Assembly: GCA_003148945.1 (NCBI GenBank)
Contig: QGGY01000002.1
Span: forward strand, 372,001 to 436,000
Source: Murimonas intestini
GTDB lineage: Bacteria; Bacillota; Clostridia; Lachnospirales; Lachnospiraceae
DNA: 64,000 nucleotides
Reading direction: 5' to 3'
Positions 43,405 through 53,243 of this stretch are shown one piece after another (within the stretch, counting starts at the first letter, position 1; the number at the start of each line of letters is the position of its first letter). A program made the translations under genes and the position numbers. Below the pieces are notes generated by a model. It was given only the letters and a program-made list of their open reading frames with translations. It had not been told where the DNA came from and searched no databases.

Positions 43405-45735
43405 TTACATTTTTTCTTTATAAATCATTGTTCTGCTCTTTCCATTATTTTTAGCTTCATACATAGCCATGTCCGCTTTCTTATACAATATTTCAAAATT
43501 TCTTCCGTGCTTGGGTGAAAATGCTATCCCAATGCTTATAGACAGCGGTACTTCAAGCTCTCTGGCCCCTGACATTTCCTCTATGGCGGCACAGACTCTC
43601 TGCCCCATCAGCTCAACCGTCTTCTCAGAGGGCACCCGGTGGACAAATGCCACAAATTCATCTCCCCCAAGACGGGCTACCACATCGTTTTCACGGAATA
43701 TTCCCATAAGCACATCGGCAACCGCCCTCAGCAACTCATCTCCCGCCTGGTGCCCCAGCTTGTCGTTCACTTCTTTGAAGCCGTCCAGATCCATCATCAG
43801 AAGTCCGCTTAATGCAAAACCGTTGAGCAGTATAGTCCCCTCTGCCCCCCTGTTGTCCTCCTCCGCTGAAAGTCTGTCATCAATCATGCGCATGGCAGCT
43901 GTCCTGTTGTAAAGTCCTGTCAGCTGGTCACGCTCCGACTCATACAGGAGAGCCAGCTCCTTTTTCTTCGTGGCATCTATATTTTTTGTATAGGAAAACG
44001 CGACTATATCTTCCGAACCAGGCTCTGTCAGAAGATTAACGGTACTCTCCACCCAAATATAATTCGTTTCCCCAGGCATTCTCAGCCTGAACTCTTCCTT
44101 TATTTCCCCGATCCCTTCTCTGTACATGGAGATCAGGTTCTCAGCATCCAGAAGCCCTGACACCCTCTCCTTATCCTTAGGATGCGCCAGCCTGCACATG
44201 CCTTCTATCAGCTTTTTATCATATACAATACTCTTAAGCCCGGGCATGCAGTCCTTTTTTCCCCGTGTATATGAGAGCAGCTTTCTTTCTGTCAAGTTGA
44301 CAGCCCAGACAGATAATGTTTCCGAGAGCATGGCCTGCCTGAACTTTTCCTCCTGGGCATATCTTTTTTCGATAGCTTTCTCTTCTGTAATATTTTCAAT
44401 AGTACCTATGGCTTCAGTCTGCTTGTCATGCCCGTCATATGTCTGGGCCACTGAGACACGCAGCCAGTTTTCTTTTCCTGTCATCTCCGGCACGAGAAGC
44501 TCCGCTGTTCCCTGCTCCTGACCTTCTCTGATCTTTCTCAGAAGCTCTTCAAGCGTTTTTTCTCCTGCCTCTGATATTATTCCCTTCTCTCTCAATGTCC
44601 TGGATGGTTCTTTAATCGTCTCCTGCAGTACCTTCATCCCGCAGAATTCCAGCGTCAGCACATGTATCGTATCTTCCGGAATGTTGTATTCAAAGATTCC
44701 TGTATCTGTATGCTGAAGTGCCAACTCCAGCTTCCTGCTGCTGCTCTCCAGTTCTTTCTTGGATTCCAGGATAAGCTTCTGTGCCTTCCACATCCAGAAT
44801 CCGAGAAAGGCCATGAGGACCGCCAGCGCCAGTACTGTCTTTAACAATAACTGGAAAGCATTCATATTCAGTGAATCCCGGCTGCCTTTCACCACATCTG
44901 ACGAAACCGCTGTTATGATATACCAGTCGTTGATCGTACTTGGGACGTAGCAGACTATCCGCTCCTGATTCCCGTATTTGACGGAAAATACGCCTGACTT
45001 CCGCTCTGCCACAGCGGACTTCAGGTCTTCAAGTGATATTCCCATCCTGTCTGATGCTCCGAGAAATTCATAATAATCCCGGCTGCTCATAAGACTCTCC
45101 TCATGGCCTGTCTGCATAATGATCTTTCCATCTGACTGGATCACATAAGAATAGCTGCGGCCTCCGAACCCTGAAAAATCCATCAGATCAACAAGAGTCT
45201 TTGTCAGAACTATGCCCGCAAGCACTCCCTCTGATGTCCCATCTTCTCCATATACAGGAGAATATATGCAGATAACGTCTTCATTATCCTCCTCCAGATG
45301 GTAGACTGCTGAGATGCCGCTTTTCGTCCCTGATACATCACTTCCGATCACATCTCTTATGCTGCAGTCACATATCCTGTCATCTCCGGCCTCATATTTG
45401 ACATTCCAGTCCTTGTCAAGGAGCACTGCACTGTCAAACCTGCTCGACTTCATCATCTGGTCCATAATGACCTGTGCGTCTCCCTGATGCTGCCCTCCGC
45501 CAAGAGATGAGATCATACCCGCCGTATACTCTATTTTTCTCAGACCGTCTTCCAGCTTTTCATCCAGTCCATAGGCCGCCTGGTCCGCCACATCCTGAAG
45601 GTGCTCCCTGGCAATCTTCAGAACCTGTCTGCCGCCTCTGTTGGAAAAGTCAAAAAAACTGGCCAGAATAAAGATGACAACCAGTCCTGCGACTAAAATT
45701 ACTTTGAATTTCTCCACTTTCCCTAAGACTTTCAT
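43405..45735 (-). CDS. Membrane diguanylate cyclase with Cache and PAS regions
   Basis: This 776-residue protein makes c-di-GMP. It has a membrane segment near residues 11-27 (VILVAGLVVIFILASFF) and an extracytoplasmic sensor of about 250 residues with Cache-like features (SYVIQSDGKIIMQTGHE). A second membrane segment lies near 295, followed by PAS-like regions, and then the GGDEF domain from about 610. The catalytic motif ARLGGDEF is at residues 687-694. An inhibitory RxxD site (REND) precedes it by five residues, so product inhibition is expected. ATG 45735 has GGAGG upstream. Confidence 0.93.
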   Translation of the reverse strand: MKVLGKVEKFKVILVAGLVVIFILASFFDFSNRGGRQVLKIAREHLQDVADQAAYGLDEKLEDGLRKIEYTAGMISSLGGGQHQGDAQVIMDQMMKSSRFDSAVLLDKDWNVKYEAGDDRICDCSIRDVIGSDVSGTKSGISAVYHLEEDNEDVICIYSPVYGEDGTSEGVLAGIVLTKTLVDLMDFSGFGGRSYSYVIQSDGKIIMQTGHEESLMSSRDYYEFLGASDRMGISLEDLKSAVAERKSGVFSVKYGNQERIVCYVPSTINDWYIITAVSSDVVKGSRDSLNMNAFQLLLKTVLALAVLMAFLGFWMWKAQKLILESKKELESSSRKLELALQHTDTGIFEYNIPEDTIHVLTLEFCGMKVLQETIKEPSRTLREKGIISEAGEKTLEELLRKIREGQEQGTAELLVPEMTGKENWLRVSVAQTYDGHDKQTEAIGTIENITEEKAIEKRYAQEEKFRQAMLSETLSVWAVNLTERKLLSYTRGKKDCMPGLKSIVYDKKLIEGMCRLAHPKDKERVSGLLDAENLISMYREGIGEIKEEFRLRMPGETNYIWVESTVNLLTEPGSEDIVAFSYTKNIDATKKKELALLYESERDQLTGLYNRTAAMRMIDDRLSAEEDNRGAEGTILLNGFALSGLLMMDLDGFKEVNDKLGHQAGDELLRAVADVLMGIFRENDVVARLGGDEFVAFVHRVPSEKTVELMGQRVCAAIEEMSGARELEVPLSISIGIAFSPKHGRNFEILYKKADMAMYEAKNNGKSRTMIYKEKM

Positions 45736-45783
45736 AGTCCTGCCTCCATCCAGAAAGTGTATACGCTTTCTATTATAAACTTT

Positions 45784-45812
45784 ATTATAACTGAACACCC
45801 CGCTTTCTTCAA
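45784..45812 (-). promoter_or_regulatory. Promoter of the diguanylate cyclase gene
   Basis: The -35 TTGAAG (45807-45812) and the perfect -10 TATAAT (45784-45789) are 17 bp apart on the minus strand, about 50 bp upstream of the start codon. Confidence 0.7.
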
Positions 45813-45914
45813 GAGACAAGTCATCATCTCTTCTGCCGCCTTGTTCCTGGCATTAATGCGCCATGCAGTAACGCGCCCGGCATTTTCGAATACTGTATAG
45901 AGAGGTGATTAATT

Positions 45915-46454
45915 GTGTCTATATTATTGGCGCTTTTGATCGGTATCGCCGTGAACCTTGACAATTTTATTATAGGAATGAATATCGGTATGCGCCATCA
46001 GAAGCTAACTTTATTTTCAAATTTCCTCATAGGTCTGACTACCGGCATCTGTGCCTTTTTCTCTACCTATGCGGCGAAATTAATAGCAACATCCCTGATC
46101 GACTATACAAATGTAATAGGCGCTCTGGTTATGATACTTTTTGCTGTCTACTGCCTGTTAGACAGCCTGCGCGAGGATGAAAAAACTCTTCAGTACTCTG
46201 CTATGAAACTAAAAGATACCCTGGTCCTTGGTTTTATACTGGCAATCAACTGTATTCCCCCGGCATTCAGCGCAGGTATCTTAAGCTTATCTGCCTGGTA
46301 CGTGGCAGCCTTCTGCGCTCTCTTTTCTTTCGTGAGCATGTATGCCGGAAACCATCTGGGGCACAGCCTGACAAATAACCGTTTTCTGAAATTCCTTGCC
46401 CCGGCATCTTCCATTCTTCTTATTCTCATCGGACTGGGAGAACTATTTCTATAA
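45915..46454 (+). CDS. MntP/YtaF-like membrane protein
   Basis: This 179-residue protein has six hydrophobic segments. Two internally related motifs, VNLDNFIIGMNIGMR near residue 14-28 and LAINCIPPAFSAGI near 113-126, resemble the repeated acidic/polar motifs of MntP and sporulation protein YtaF. In this protein the second repeat has Asn instead of the Asp expected for MntP, so manganese export is not certain. The start is a GTG at 45915, seven bp after GAGGTG. The 179-bp gap upstream shows no clear promoter or riboswitch. Confidence 0.6.
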   Translation: MSILLALLIGIAVNLDNFIIGMNIGMRHQKLTLFSNFLIGLTTGICAFFSTYAAKLIATSLIDYTNVIGALVMILFAVYCLLDSLREDEKTLQYSAMKLKDTLVLGFILAINCIPPAFSAGILSLSAWYVAAFCALFSFVSMYAGNHLGHSLTNNRFLKFLAPASSILLILIGLGELFL

Positions 46455-46504
46455 AAAAAATACGGTTTACCAAGGGCATCTGTCCCTGGTAAACCGTATT
46501 TTTT
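46455..46504. terminator. Bidirectional terminator
   Basis: A long stem (AATACGGTTTACCA with TGGTAAACCGTATT) is flanked by six A on one side and six T on the other, so it can stop transcription from both converging genes. It starts one base after the MntP-like stop codon. Confidence 0.9.
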
Positions 46505-47003
46505 ATCCTATTTTTTTCCATTCACCGCCGTCAGCGCTGATACTCAGGCTGATCTTCGTCTTGTCAGTCGCCACCAGCCTCAGCCTTGTCTTTCCGGGAG
46601 AAAGGGAGAAGCCTGCCCCAAAGCCTTCCTCACCGCTGCCTGATGTGCCGTCCTTTTCCATCATTACAGATGTATTGCCGTCATTATCTACCACCACAAG
46701 CTTTGCCTTACCGTTCTCCACATTGATACTCCCGGACATGGAAACACTCATGTCTTTGTCAGTATCCACTTCCCATATGGTGGCAATACCGCCAAATTCC
46801 ATCTCAGCTTCATAGCGGTTTAAATCACTGTCCACCTTTTGCACCGAACTTTCCATATTAAATGTTCCACCCTGGTTTTTATAAGATTCTTCATCATTGT
46901 AGATCTTGTCAATGATACTGCTGTTCCGTGTGCCTAAACCAGCGCATCCTGTAAACGCCATCATAAATGCGGCCAAAATAGCTATTAACTTCACTTTACT
47001 CAC
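46503..47003 (-). CDS. Putative lipoprotein
   Basis: This 166-residue protein starts with a GTG at 47003 (MSKVKLIAILAAFMMAFTGC), with GGGGAG 6 bp upstream. The signal peptide ends in a lipobox-like AFTGC, with lipidation predicted on Cys 20; Phe at -3 is not ideal. The rest is a small, polar, beta-rich domain with the C-terminus SLSISADGGEWKKIG. I do not recognise the family. It is a single gene between convergent and tandem neighbours. Confidence 0.65.
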   Translation of the reverse strand: MSKVKLIAILAAFMMAFTGCAGLGTRNSSIIDKIYNDEESYKNQGGTFNMESSVQKVDSDLNRYEAEMEFGGIATIWEVDTDKDMSVSMSGSINVENGKAKLVVVDNDGNTSVMMEKDGTSGSGEEGFGAGFSLSPGKTRLRLVATDKTKISLSISADGGEWKKIG

Positions 47004-47110
47004 CTTTTTCTCCCCTTTTCTTACGTACTGTCTCCATTTTCCAGTAAATATATATGTCACACATTATACTACAAATTTCGTATCAGTGCATCAGAAATTT
47101 TTTATACGGC

Positions 47111-47142
47111 AAAAAAGGCCTCATCTTAAAAGATGGGCCTTA
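47111..47142 (-). terminator. Terminator after the UroD-family gene
   Basis: On the minus strand AAGGCCCATCTT and AAGATGAGGCCTT pair with one bulge and are followed by TTTT (47111-47114). It starts about 22 bp after the stop codon. Confidence 0.85.
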
Positions 47143-47164
47143 TGTATTTGGCGGATCTGCCGCT

Positions 47165-48199
47165 CTATAGTCTTGTGGCTTCCTCGAACAGCGCTTTCAC
47201 ATTTGCCGGGGGAATGTCCGGCATGATTGCTTCATGGCTGGGAGATATAATGAGTCCTGTGGGGAATATCTCTCTGAGTTCCTTTACTTTTGCCTTCACT
47301 TCCTCAGGAGTCCCGTTTACCAGCAGGTTCTGTGTGTCCACGCCTCCGCAGAAGGAGATCCTGCCGTCAAATTTTTCTTTCAGATTCCCGGCATCCATGC
47401 CCGCTGCCAGAGCCTGAATGGGATGGATGGCGTCCACTCCCGCTTCTATCAGCCTGGGTATGATCTCCACTATGGACCCGCAGGAATGATAGATCACCTT
47501 CAGCCCATAGCTGTGAGCCTGCTCAACAAGCTTTCTGCAGCCCGGCATAACGAATTCCTCCGCCATAGCAGGCGAAATCATGGGGCCTCTCTGGCTGCCC
47601 ATATCATTTCCTATCAGAACTGCATTGAGCCTTCCCTTTGTAGCCTCATAAAATATCTCATTGGCCTTCAGATAAAAATCAACTATCTTATCATCTACTG
47701 CCTTATATATCTCAGGATTGGCTATCATGTTCATAAGGGCTGTCTGCATGCCGAAGGAGGCGCACGCATCCTGGAAATGACAGCACCATATCATACCTAT
47801 CGCAGCTTTGTCAGCAGGCGCCATGTCCACACGCCTCCTGCATTCCTCTTTGTCTATAAACTTCTCCGGGTCCGGCCATTCAAAAAAGTCCAGATCTTCC
47901 AATTCTTCCGCATCCTTGAAGCAGCCGTCCGCTGTCAGCGTCCTGTTCTCAGAATCAGTATTTCCATCCATATACCAGTCAAACGCCGCATAGATGGCAT
48001 CTGCATTGGGTGACCTGTAAGGCACCTCCACAGAGTAGAAGTCATCTCCTATGGCCAGCTTCAGTTCATGCAGGCTGTTTACCCCATAATATTCAAAAAG
48101 TGCAGGCTGTGATTTGATATCCGGCATCCCAAGCCATGCAGCCGGCCTGTCTACAGGTCTTCTTTCGATTGTTGCATAAAAACGTTCTAAACTGTTCAT
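47165..48199 (-). CDS. Uroporphyrinogen decarboxylase family protein
   Basis: This 344-residue TIM-barrel protein belongs to the URO-D superfamily, which also includes MtaA/CmuA-type methyl-corrinoid:CoM methyltransferases. The start MNSLERFYATIERRPVDRPA is typical. A zinc-type motif VIYHSCGSIVEII lies near residue 240, and SFCGGVDTQNLL near 285 supplies a further Cys; these point to the methyltransferase side rather than haem synthesis. The ISPSHEAIMPDIPPANV end also fits. No corrinoid protein gene is nearby, so the substrate is unknown. GGAGG lies before ATG 48199. Confidence 0.85.
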   Translation of the reverse strand: MNSLERFYATIERRPVDRPAAWLGMPDIKSQPALFEYYGVNSLHELKLAIGDDFYSVEVPYRSPNADAIYAAFDWYMDGNTDSENRTLTADGCFKDAEELEDLDFFEWPDPEKFIDKEECRRRVDMAPADKAAIGMIWCCHFQDACASFGMQTALMNMIANPEIYKAVDDKIVDFYLKANEIFYEATKGRLNAVLIGNDMGSQRGPMISPAMAEEFVMPGCRKLVEQAHSYGLKVIYHSCGSIVEIIPRLIEAGVDAIHPIQALAAGMDAGNLKEKFDGRISFCGGVDTQNLLVNGTPEEVKAKVKELREIFPTGLIISPSHEAIMPDIPPANVKALFEEATRL

Positions 48200-48370
48200 T
48201 CTCCATACCTCCGCAATTTCCGCACCCGTCCGGCATTCAATTTCCGGCAGGATTGATATTAATCATCATATCATACCGGAAAAATGTAAAATATAGATTA
48301 TACGCAGAAAAATATAGACGAAATGCAGAAATTAAGTAACTGCGGCTGTCTGGACTGTCTGGGGAATCTG

Positions 48371-51300
48371 CTACAGACGCCCCCCGCTGCCCAGAAGATC
48401 CATGATCTCCTCCTTTGTGAAGCTTCCGCTCTTTAACTCTTCACCTGAGAGCACCTTATCCGCCAGTTCTTTTTTCCTGTTCTGCAGTTCAATGATTTTT
48501 TCTTCTATAGTGCCCTGAGCCACCAGCTTGTAGACCGTGACCACATTTTTCTGTCCGATACGGTGGGCCCTGTCAGTGGCCTGATTTTCTGCCGCCGCAT
48601 TCCACCAGGGGTCGTAGTGGAGGACCATATCGGCAGCTGTCAGATTCAGTCCCGTGCCGCCTGCTTTCAGGGAGATACAGAATACATTTGTATCATCCTG
48701 GTTGAAGCGTTCTACAAGATCCCTTCTCTTCTCCTTGCTTGTGCTGCCTGTCAGTTTATAGAAGCTGATATTCTTCTGGGCCAGCTTCTCTGTGATCAGC
48801 TCCAGCATGGAGGTAAACTGGGAAAACAGCAGCAGCTTATGACCGCCTGCCACTGCATTTTCTATCAATTCCAGACACAGCTCCAGCTTAGCTGAATCCC
48901 CCTTATATCCCTCATAGAGCAGGGAAGGAGCACAGCAGAGCTGGCGCAGCTTTGTCAGTTCTGCCAGCATAAGGATCTGTGATTTTGAGAAATCCTCATC
49001 AGACTGCCCTGATATCTGTATCAGTATCTTCTGCACATGGGCGTCGTAGAGCTGCTTCTGTTCACCGGACATCATGGCATATGCCACTTTTTCTATCTTG
49101 TCAGGCAGATCTCCCAGAACATCCTTTTTCAGCCTTCTCAGCACAAACGGACGGATCATTTTCTGCAGCCTCACCATCGCTTCCTCATTCCCGTCCCTGA
49201 CAATAGGCGTCTCCAGCTGCTCCCTGAACCGTGTATAGCTGTAGAGGAATCCCGGCATGAGATAATCAAAAATGCTCCACAGTTCACTCAGGGCATTCTC
49301 CACAGGCGTACCTGTCAGGGCCAGCCTGAATTCTGCCTGGATCTGTTTTACTGATCTGGCGCCCTGGGTAGTATGGTTTTTAATAAACTGTGCTTCATCG
49401 ATCACTTCGGCAAAAAACGGGATCCTGCTGTAGATATCTATATCTCTGCGCAGCAGGTCATAAGATGTGATCAGTATCTCGTTGTCTGCCGCAGATTCTA
49501 TAATTTCCTGCCTCTGCTCTCTCGTTCCGGTCACTGCAGAAACTGCAAGCGACGGTGCAAAACGCCCGAATTCACTGAGCCAGTTATATACAAGTGAGGC
49601 CGGCGCCACTATGAGGGAACGTTTCATCCCGCCCTCCTGCTGTTCGGATAAAAGGAAAGTAATGACCTGAAGTGTCTTTCCCAGTCCCATATCGTCTGCC
49701 AGTATACCGCCGAAGCCATTGCGGCACAATGTCTTGATCCACAGAAAACCTCTCTTCTGGTATTCCCTGAGCACAGCATTCAGCCCCTGGGGTATCTCAA
49801 AATCATTGTCCTCCACTGTCTTCATATTCCTGATAAGTGCTCTGAAATCCCTGTTCTTCACAAATTGGACAGACTGCTCCTCCCTGAGCTCTTCATCCAG
49901 ATAGAGGGCCCTGTATTTTGGCACAACGGCTGTCCCTTTTAACAGGCCTTCCGGTTTTAGCTGAAGTCCTTCCTGTATCTCACTTAAAATGCGGATACCG
50001 TCCTCATCCATATTCAGGAAATCCCCATTTTTCATCCTGAAGTATTTTTTTCTCCTGTCATACCTGGACAGCACCGCCACAAGCTCCTCCATGGCCATTC
50101 CCTCACAGTCCAGCTCCAGATCCATCATGCCTCCTGACAATGATACTCCCACAGACACCTTGGGGGAGGGCAGCAGTCTGACAGATTTGAGTTTATCTGA
50201 TATAAACACTTCCCCTGTCTCCTGAAGCGCCTCCATCCCATCCATCAAAAAACTGTATATCGCGTCCTCTCCCTGGAGTACCATCTGCCGGGCCTCTTCA
50301 TCATAAGCCATAAAATACTCCCTCACTGTGCTGTCTGCCTCCAGCTCACGCCTTATATCCCTGCCTGCCATCCTTCTGATATCTCTTGAATCTGCAAATA
50401 CATTATACTTCTGCTCTCCATAGCACGCCATGAGACGGCAGCTTATCATATCCTTCTGAGGCAGATCCAGGTATATCTCAAATTCTACCTTCGGCGGAAG
50501 GAAGTTTGCCGGTTCAATCCCTTCCTTTCTTACAGGAATCATACTTTCTATAGAAGGAAGCACATTCTGAAAAAATCCCGGAAGGTCTTCCTCTGCAACC
50601 TGACACTTCCCATGTGTCCTCATTGTCATGAAATACAGGAATTTTTCCATTTTCCTGAGTTTCGCCATACTCACCCTGTAAGCTATGCCATTATAGAAAT
50701 ACCAGCTGTAATTCTTTCCCTCAAAACTGGGATACATGTTCATCTGAAGGCTGATACCCCCGTCAGCCCTTGTTATGCTCACATCCCAGGGAGGGATTTT
50801 ATCTTCAATTTCCCACAGCCCGCTGACTTCTTTGCTGAGCGTCATCCAAAAAGGGCGGCCCATCAACGCTGCCATAAAATCATCTGCATTCCTCTTATTA
50901 ATATTGATATAGCGGTCATCTGAATATGACTGGTATCTGCCATACGGAGTCCTGTAATAAAATCCGCCTCCCCCCGCATTTTCCACAAGAAACTGGGCCA
51001 TCTTCCTGCTGCCCGGCTCAAACGCTCCAATACAGTGAAGAAAAGTAAGCTGCGCCCCATAGGATACCGTCTCCAGATTTTCGATGGCGGCTGCCATTTT
51101 TGAAATACTCCGCAGCACATACATCCGCGATATCCCAATCTTAAACTCTGCCTGCATATAGCTTCCCCTGAACTCTATATGGGGCTCGAGCTTTACCTGC
51201 CCCATAGAAGCCTCCGGCAGATAAGAAGCCGTATCCTGAATAGAATACTCAGAGATCAGTTCCCCCAGTCCCGGTGTAGTCCTGAACTTCTTTGCCGGCT

Positions 51301-51769
51301 CCGGGGCTTTTTCCTGCCTTGCTCCATCAATCCCGGCCGTGCGCCTCAGAAGCTCATCAACTCCCCGCTTCACATTCTTCCCTCCAAGAAGCTTGTCCAG
51401 CTCCTGCAGTTTCTTTTCCTTTGCCGCAGTTTCTGAAGAATTCCACGGCAGCTCCATGTCTTTCCCGTTCTCCTTTTTATCCTGCAGATAAGCGAGAAGC
51501 ACGGCAACACAGTGCTTGCACAGACCGCTGTACGCTGAATGGGCCGGACACTCGCAGCTGTGGCTGGTTATTTTTTCCTGACCGTCTAAATGTATCTTAA
51601 CATGATAGTCATTTAAATAACTTCCCTCTACATCTGCTTCTATGATTATGTCATCAGCACTGCCATTTTGACGGCAAAGCTCTGACACCTTTCCCTTTTT
51701 AAATACGCCGGCCCCTTTAGAAAACGTCGAGTGCACTGTCCTTCTCTCTATACTTTCCCTTGTCAACAT
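48371..51769 (-). CDS. SNF2-family helicase with SWIM zinc finger
   Basis: This protein of about 1132 residues is an ATP-dependent DNA translocase. The SWIM zinc motif CxC...CxH (HSCECPAHSAYSGLCKHC) is near residue 70-90, followed by a Firmicutes SNF2-associated region. The helicase core starts near residue 660, with Walker A ADDMGLGKTLQVITFL, DEAQ box VIDEAQFIKN, LALTGTPVENALSELWSIFD, and motifs V-VI SLKAGGTGLNLTAADMV and TDRAHRIGQ. The partner process is unknown; such proteins are widespread in Clostridia. ATG 51769 has AAAGG 9 bp upstream; ATG 51790 is the alternative. Confidence 0.93.
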   Translation of the reverse strand: MLTRESIERRTVHSTFSKGAGVFKKGKVSELCRQNGSADDIIIEADVEGSYLNDYHVKIHLDGQEKITSHSCECPAHSAYSGLCKHCVAVLLAYLQDKKENGKDMELPWNSSETAAKEKKLQELDKLLGGKNVKRGVDELLRRTAGIDGARQEKAPEPAKKFRTTPGLGELISEYSIQDTASYLPEASMGQVKLEPHIEFRGSYMQAEFKIGISRMYVLRSISKMAAAIENLETVSYGAQLTFLHCIGAFEPGSRKMAQFLVENAGGGGFYYRTPYGRYQSYSDDRYININKRNADDFMAALMGRPFWMTLSKEVSGLWEIEDKIPPWDVSITRADGGISLQMNMYPSFEGKNYSWYFYNGIAYRVSMAKLRKMEKFLYFMTMRTHGKCQVAEEDLPGFFQNVLPSIESMIPVRKEGIEPANFLPPKVEFEIYLDLPQKDMISCRLMACYGEQKYNVFADSRDIRRMAGRDIRRELEADSTVREYFMAYDEEARQMVLQGEDAIYSFLMDGMEALQETGEVFISDKLKSVRLLPSPKVSVGVSLSGGMMDLELDCEGMAMEELVAVLSRYDRRKKYFRMKNGDFLNMDEDGIRILSEIQEGLQLKPEGLLKGTAVVPKYRALYLDEELREEQSVQFVKNRDFRALIRNMKTVEDNDFEIPQGLNAVLREYQKRGFLWIKTLCRNGFGGILADDMGLGKTLQVITFLLSEQQEGGMKRSLIVAPASLVYNWLSEFGRFAPSLAVSAVTGTREQRQEIIESAADNEILITSYDLLRRDIDIYSRIPFFAEVIDEAQFIKNHTTQGARSVKQIQAEFRLALTGTPVENALSELWSIFDYLMPGFLYSYTRFREQLETPIVRDGNEEAMVRLQKMIRPFVLRRLKKDVLGDLPDKIEKVAYAMMSGEQKQLYDAHVQKILIQISGQSDEDFSKSQILMLAELTKLRQLCCAPSLLYEGYKGDSAKLELCLELIENAVAGGHKLLLFSQFTSMLELITEKLAQKNISFYKLTGSTSKEKRRDLVERFNQDDTNVFCISLKAGGTGLNLTAADMVLHYDPWWNAAAENQATDRAHRIGQKNVVTVYKLVAQGTIEEKIIELQNRKKELADKVLSGEELKSGSFTKEEIMDLLGSGGRL

Positions 51770-51825
51770 CCTATCTGCCCTTTCTGTCATTTCCTTTCCA
51801 AAAACCAGTGGTTCTTATAATCATA

Positions 51826-51854
51826 TGTAACTGTTCAGTCCCTTCACAGTTACA
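51826..51854. repeat. Palindrome TGTAACTG...CAGTTACA
   Basis: The 8-nt arms are perfect (51826-51833 and 51847-51854). It lies just before the SNF2 gene and its sequence is related to the outer arms of the element at 58223-58385. Confidence 0.5.
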
Positions 51855-51863
51855 TTTTCTTAC

Positions 51864-51888
51864 GGTCTGTGCAGTAAATGCACAGACC
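51864..51888 (-). other. Hairpin after the lipoprotein gene
   Basis: The arms GGTCTGTGC (51864-51872) and GCACAGACC (51880-51888) are perfect over 9 bp. No T-run follows in the minus direction, so it is only a weak terminator candidate. Confidence 0.45.
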
Positions 51889-52001
51889 TGCTGAATAATT
51901 ACAATCATATCATAATTCATATTTATATTCACTACCAATTTAATGTACCACTGTATGATGCTGTTATATGATGCTGACACCTGCCGGAGCATTTGAAAAG
52001 A

Positions 52002-53009
52002 TCAGCTGTGCTGTCTTTTCTCCGCCGCTATTTCCTGTTTCATCACTATTCCATCCGGCGCCTGGGTATAGATGCTGATATAATTTTCATCTTCTCCTAA
52101 ATTAAACAATTCTCTCTCTGCGCTCTCATCCTCCTGGCTATAATACTCTGCTATGATATATGATGTTTCATCCTCTATTTTCAGTACGCCAGATGCCTTT
52201 GGCCCCTCTGCTGAGGTCTCTTTAATTACCCGGTTATTTTCGTCCATCTGGATAATAGTACATTTGCTGCCGGCATCCTTTCCCTGTATTGTAATACTCA
52301 CCTCTGACCTGGTCTCCCTCTGTCCATCCTCTGCATCAGAAGAAAATTCCCCTGCCCGGTCCTGCTGCCCGTCTCCTGACGATACTGTATATGTCTCCGA
52401 GAGCTGCATATTTAAAGAAACACCTGAAGCCATCTGCCCGCTAACCCCTGTCCCCGCCTTCAGGTAAACGGACCCGTCAGGGCATTGGTACACAGGATTG
52501 CAGTAAAACTGCGGGCTGTCCTTGCCTGAATAGTAGATGACTCCTTCCAGTTTTATAGAATTCCCTGATGTAAAATGTGCATCTGAGATCTCCGGTCCCT
52601 GCCGGGCAGTAACCAGGTCTTCTCCTGAGCCGTCCTCTGACTTGACAAGAGGCATGAAAAACGGAATCCCTTCTATCCCCTCAAATACATATTCTGGCGT
52701 TCCCTGACCGTCTTTTTTCTCCAGGGCTGCATAGATCCTCCCCCGGTACTCCTCTCCTTGTTCCGGGCCGACTGTGAGACTGCCCTTCTCCAGCAGGCCT
52801 GCATGATCATTTAAATAGCCTTCCATATCAAATAAGTCCAGGTATTCCCGCGTAATATAGGCCCCTATTAGTCTGTCAGGCCCCAAAGCCTCCTGCCTTT
52901 CTTCCCGGGCCAGGCTGCATCCCCCAAGAAACACTGACATGGCCAGCAGGATAAGACCTGCCATTCTGCCTTCCCGCCTCCTGATCATGTTATTTTTCAT
53001 CCTCGTCAT
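52002..53009 (-). CDS. Putative lipoprotein of an XRE-membrane protein operon
   Basis: This protein of about 335 residues begins MTRMKNNMIRRREGRMAGLI and has a clear lipobox, VFLGGC, near residue 32. The exported part is acidic and polar, with a low-complexity Gly/Asp/Gln stretch near 225-245 (SSGDGQQDRAGEFSSDAEDG). I recognise no family. ATG 53009 lies inside the end of the XRE gene, 6 bp after GGAGG, so translation is coupled to it. Neighbours suggest a regulated membrane-linked unit. Confidence 0.7.
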   Translation of the reverse strand: MTRMKNNMIRRREGRMAGLILLAMSVFLGGCSLAREERQEALGPDRLIGAYITREYLDLFDMEGYLNDHAGLLEKGSLTVGPEQGEEYRGRIYAALEKKDGQGTPEYVFEGIEGIPFFMPLVKSEDGSGEDLVTARQGPEISDAHFTSGNSIKLEGVIYYSGKDSPQFYCNPVYQCPDGSVYLKAGTGVSGQMASGVSLNMQLSETYTVSSGDGQQDRAGEFSSDAEDGQRETRSEVSITIQGKDAGSKCTIIQMDENNRVIKETSAEGPKASGVLKIEDETSYIIAEYYSQEDESAERELFNLGEDENYISIYTQAPDGIVMKQEIAAEKRQHS

Positions 53010-53226
53010 CCCCTTCCTCCAGAACACCGTCAAACTTCAGTATATCTCCCACATCACATTCCAGGTAGTAGCATATTTTATTTATAGTGGAAAATCTGAC
53101 GCCCTTCGCCCTGCCGCTCCTCAGGATAGAGAGATTGGCCTCTGTGATCCCTATCATCCTGCAGAGCTCCTTTGACGTCATATTCCTCTCTTTCAAGATT
53201 TCCTCCAGATACACACGAATGGCCAT
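52990..53226 (-). CDS. XRE-family HTH regulator (YozG-like)
   Basis: This 78-residue Cro/C1-type repressor has an HTH in MTSKELCRMIGITEANLSIL (about residues 16-35). The following FSTINKICYYLECDVGDILK is typical of YozG-like regulators. The tail is acidic (EEGDDEDEK). These proteins are usually encoded next to DUF2975-like membrane proteins, as here. It probably controls its own operon through the palindrome over the promoter at 54172-54216. It overlaps the lipoprotein gene by 20 bases. Confidence 0.88.
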   Translation of the reverse strand: MAIRVYLEEILKERNMTSKELCRMIGITEANLSILRSGRAKGVRFSTINKICYYLECDVGDILKFDGVLEEGDDEDEK

Positions 53227-53243
53227 CTGCCTGCCCCCCTTGC

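Noticed and set aside
45736-45914. Manganese (yybP-ykoY) riboswitch before the MntP-like gene
   Set aside because: The gap is short and I see none of the conserved loop sequences or a terminator.
51771-51992. Minus-strand ORF of 73 codons upstream of the SNF2 gene
   Set aside because: It runs through two palindromes and the SNF2 start region, with no ribosome binding site and no recognisable sequence.
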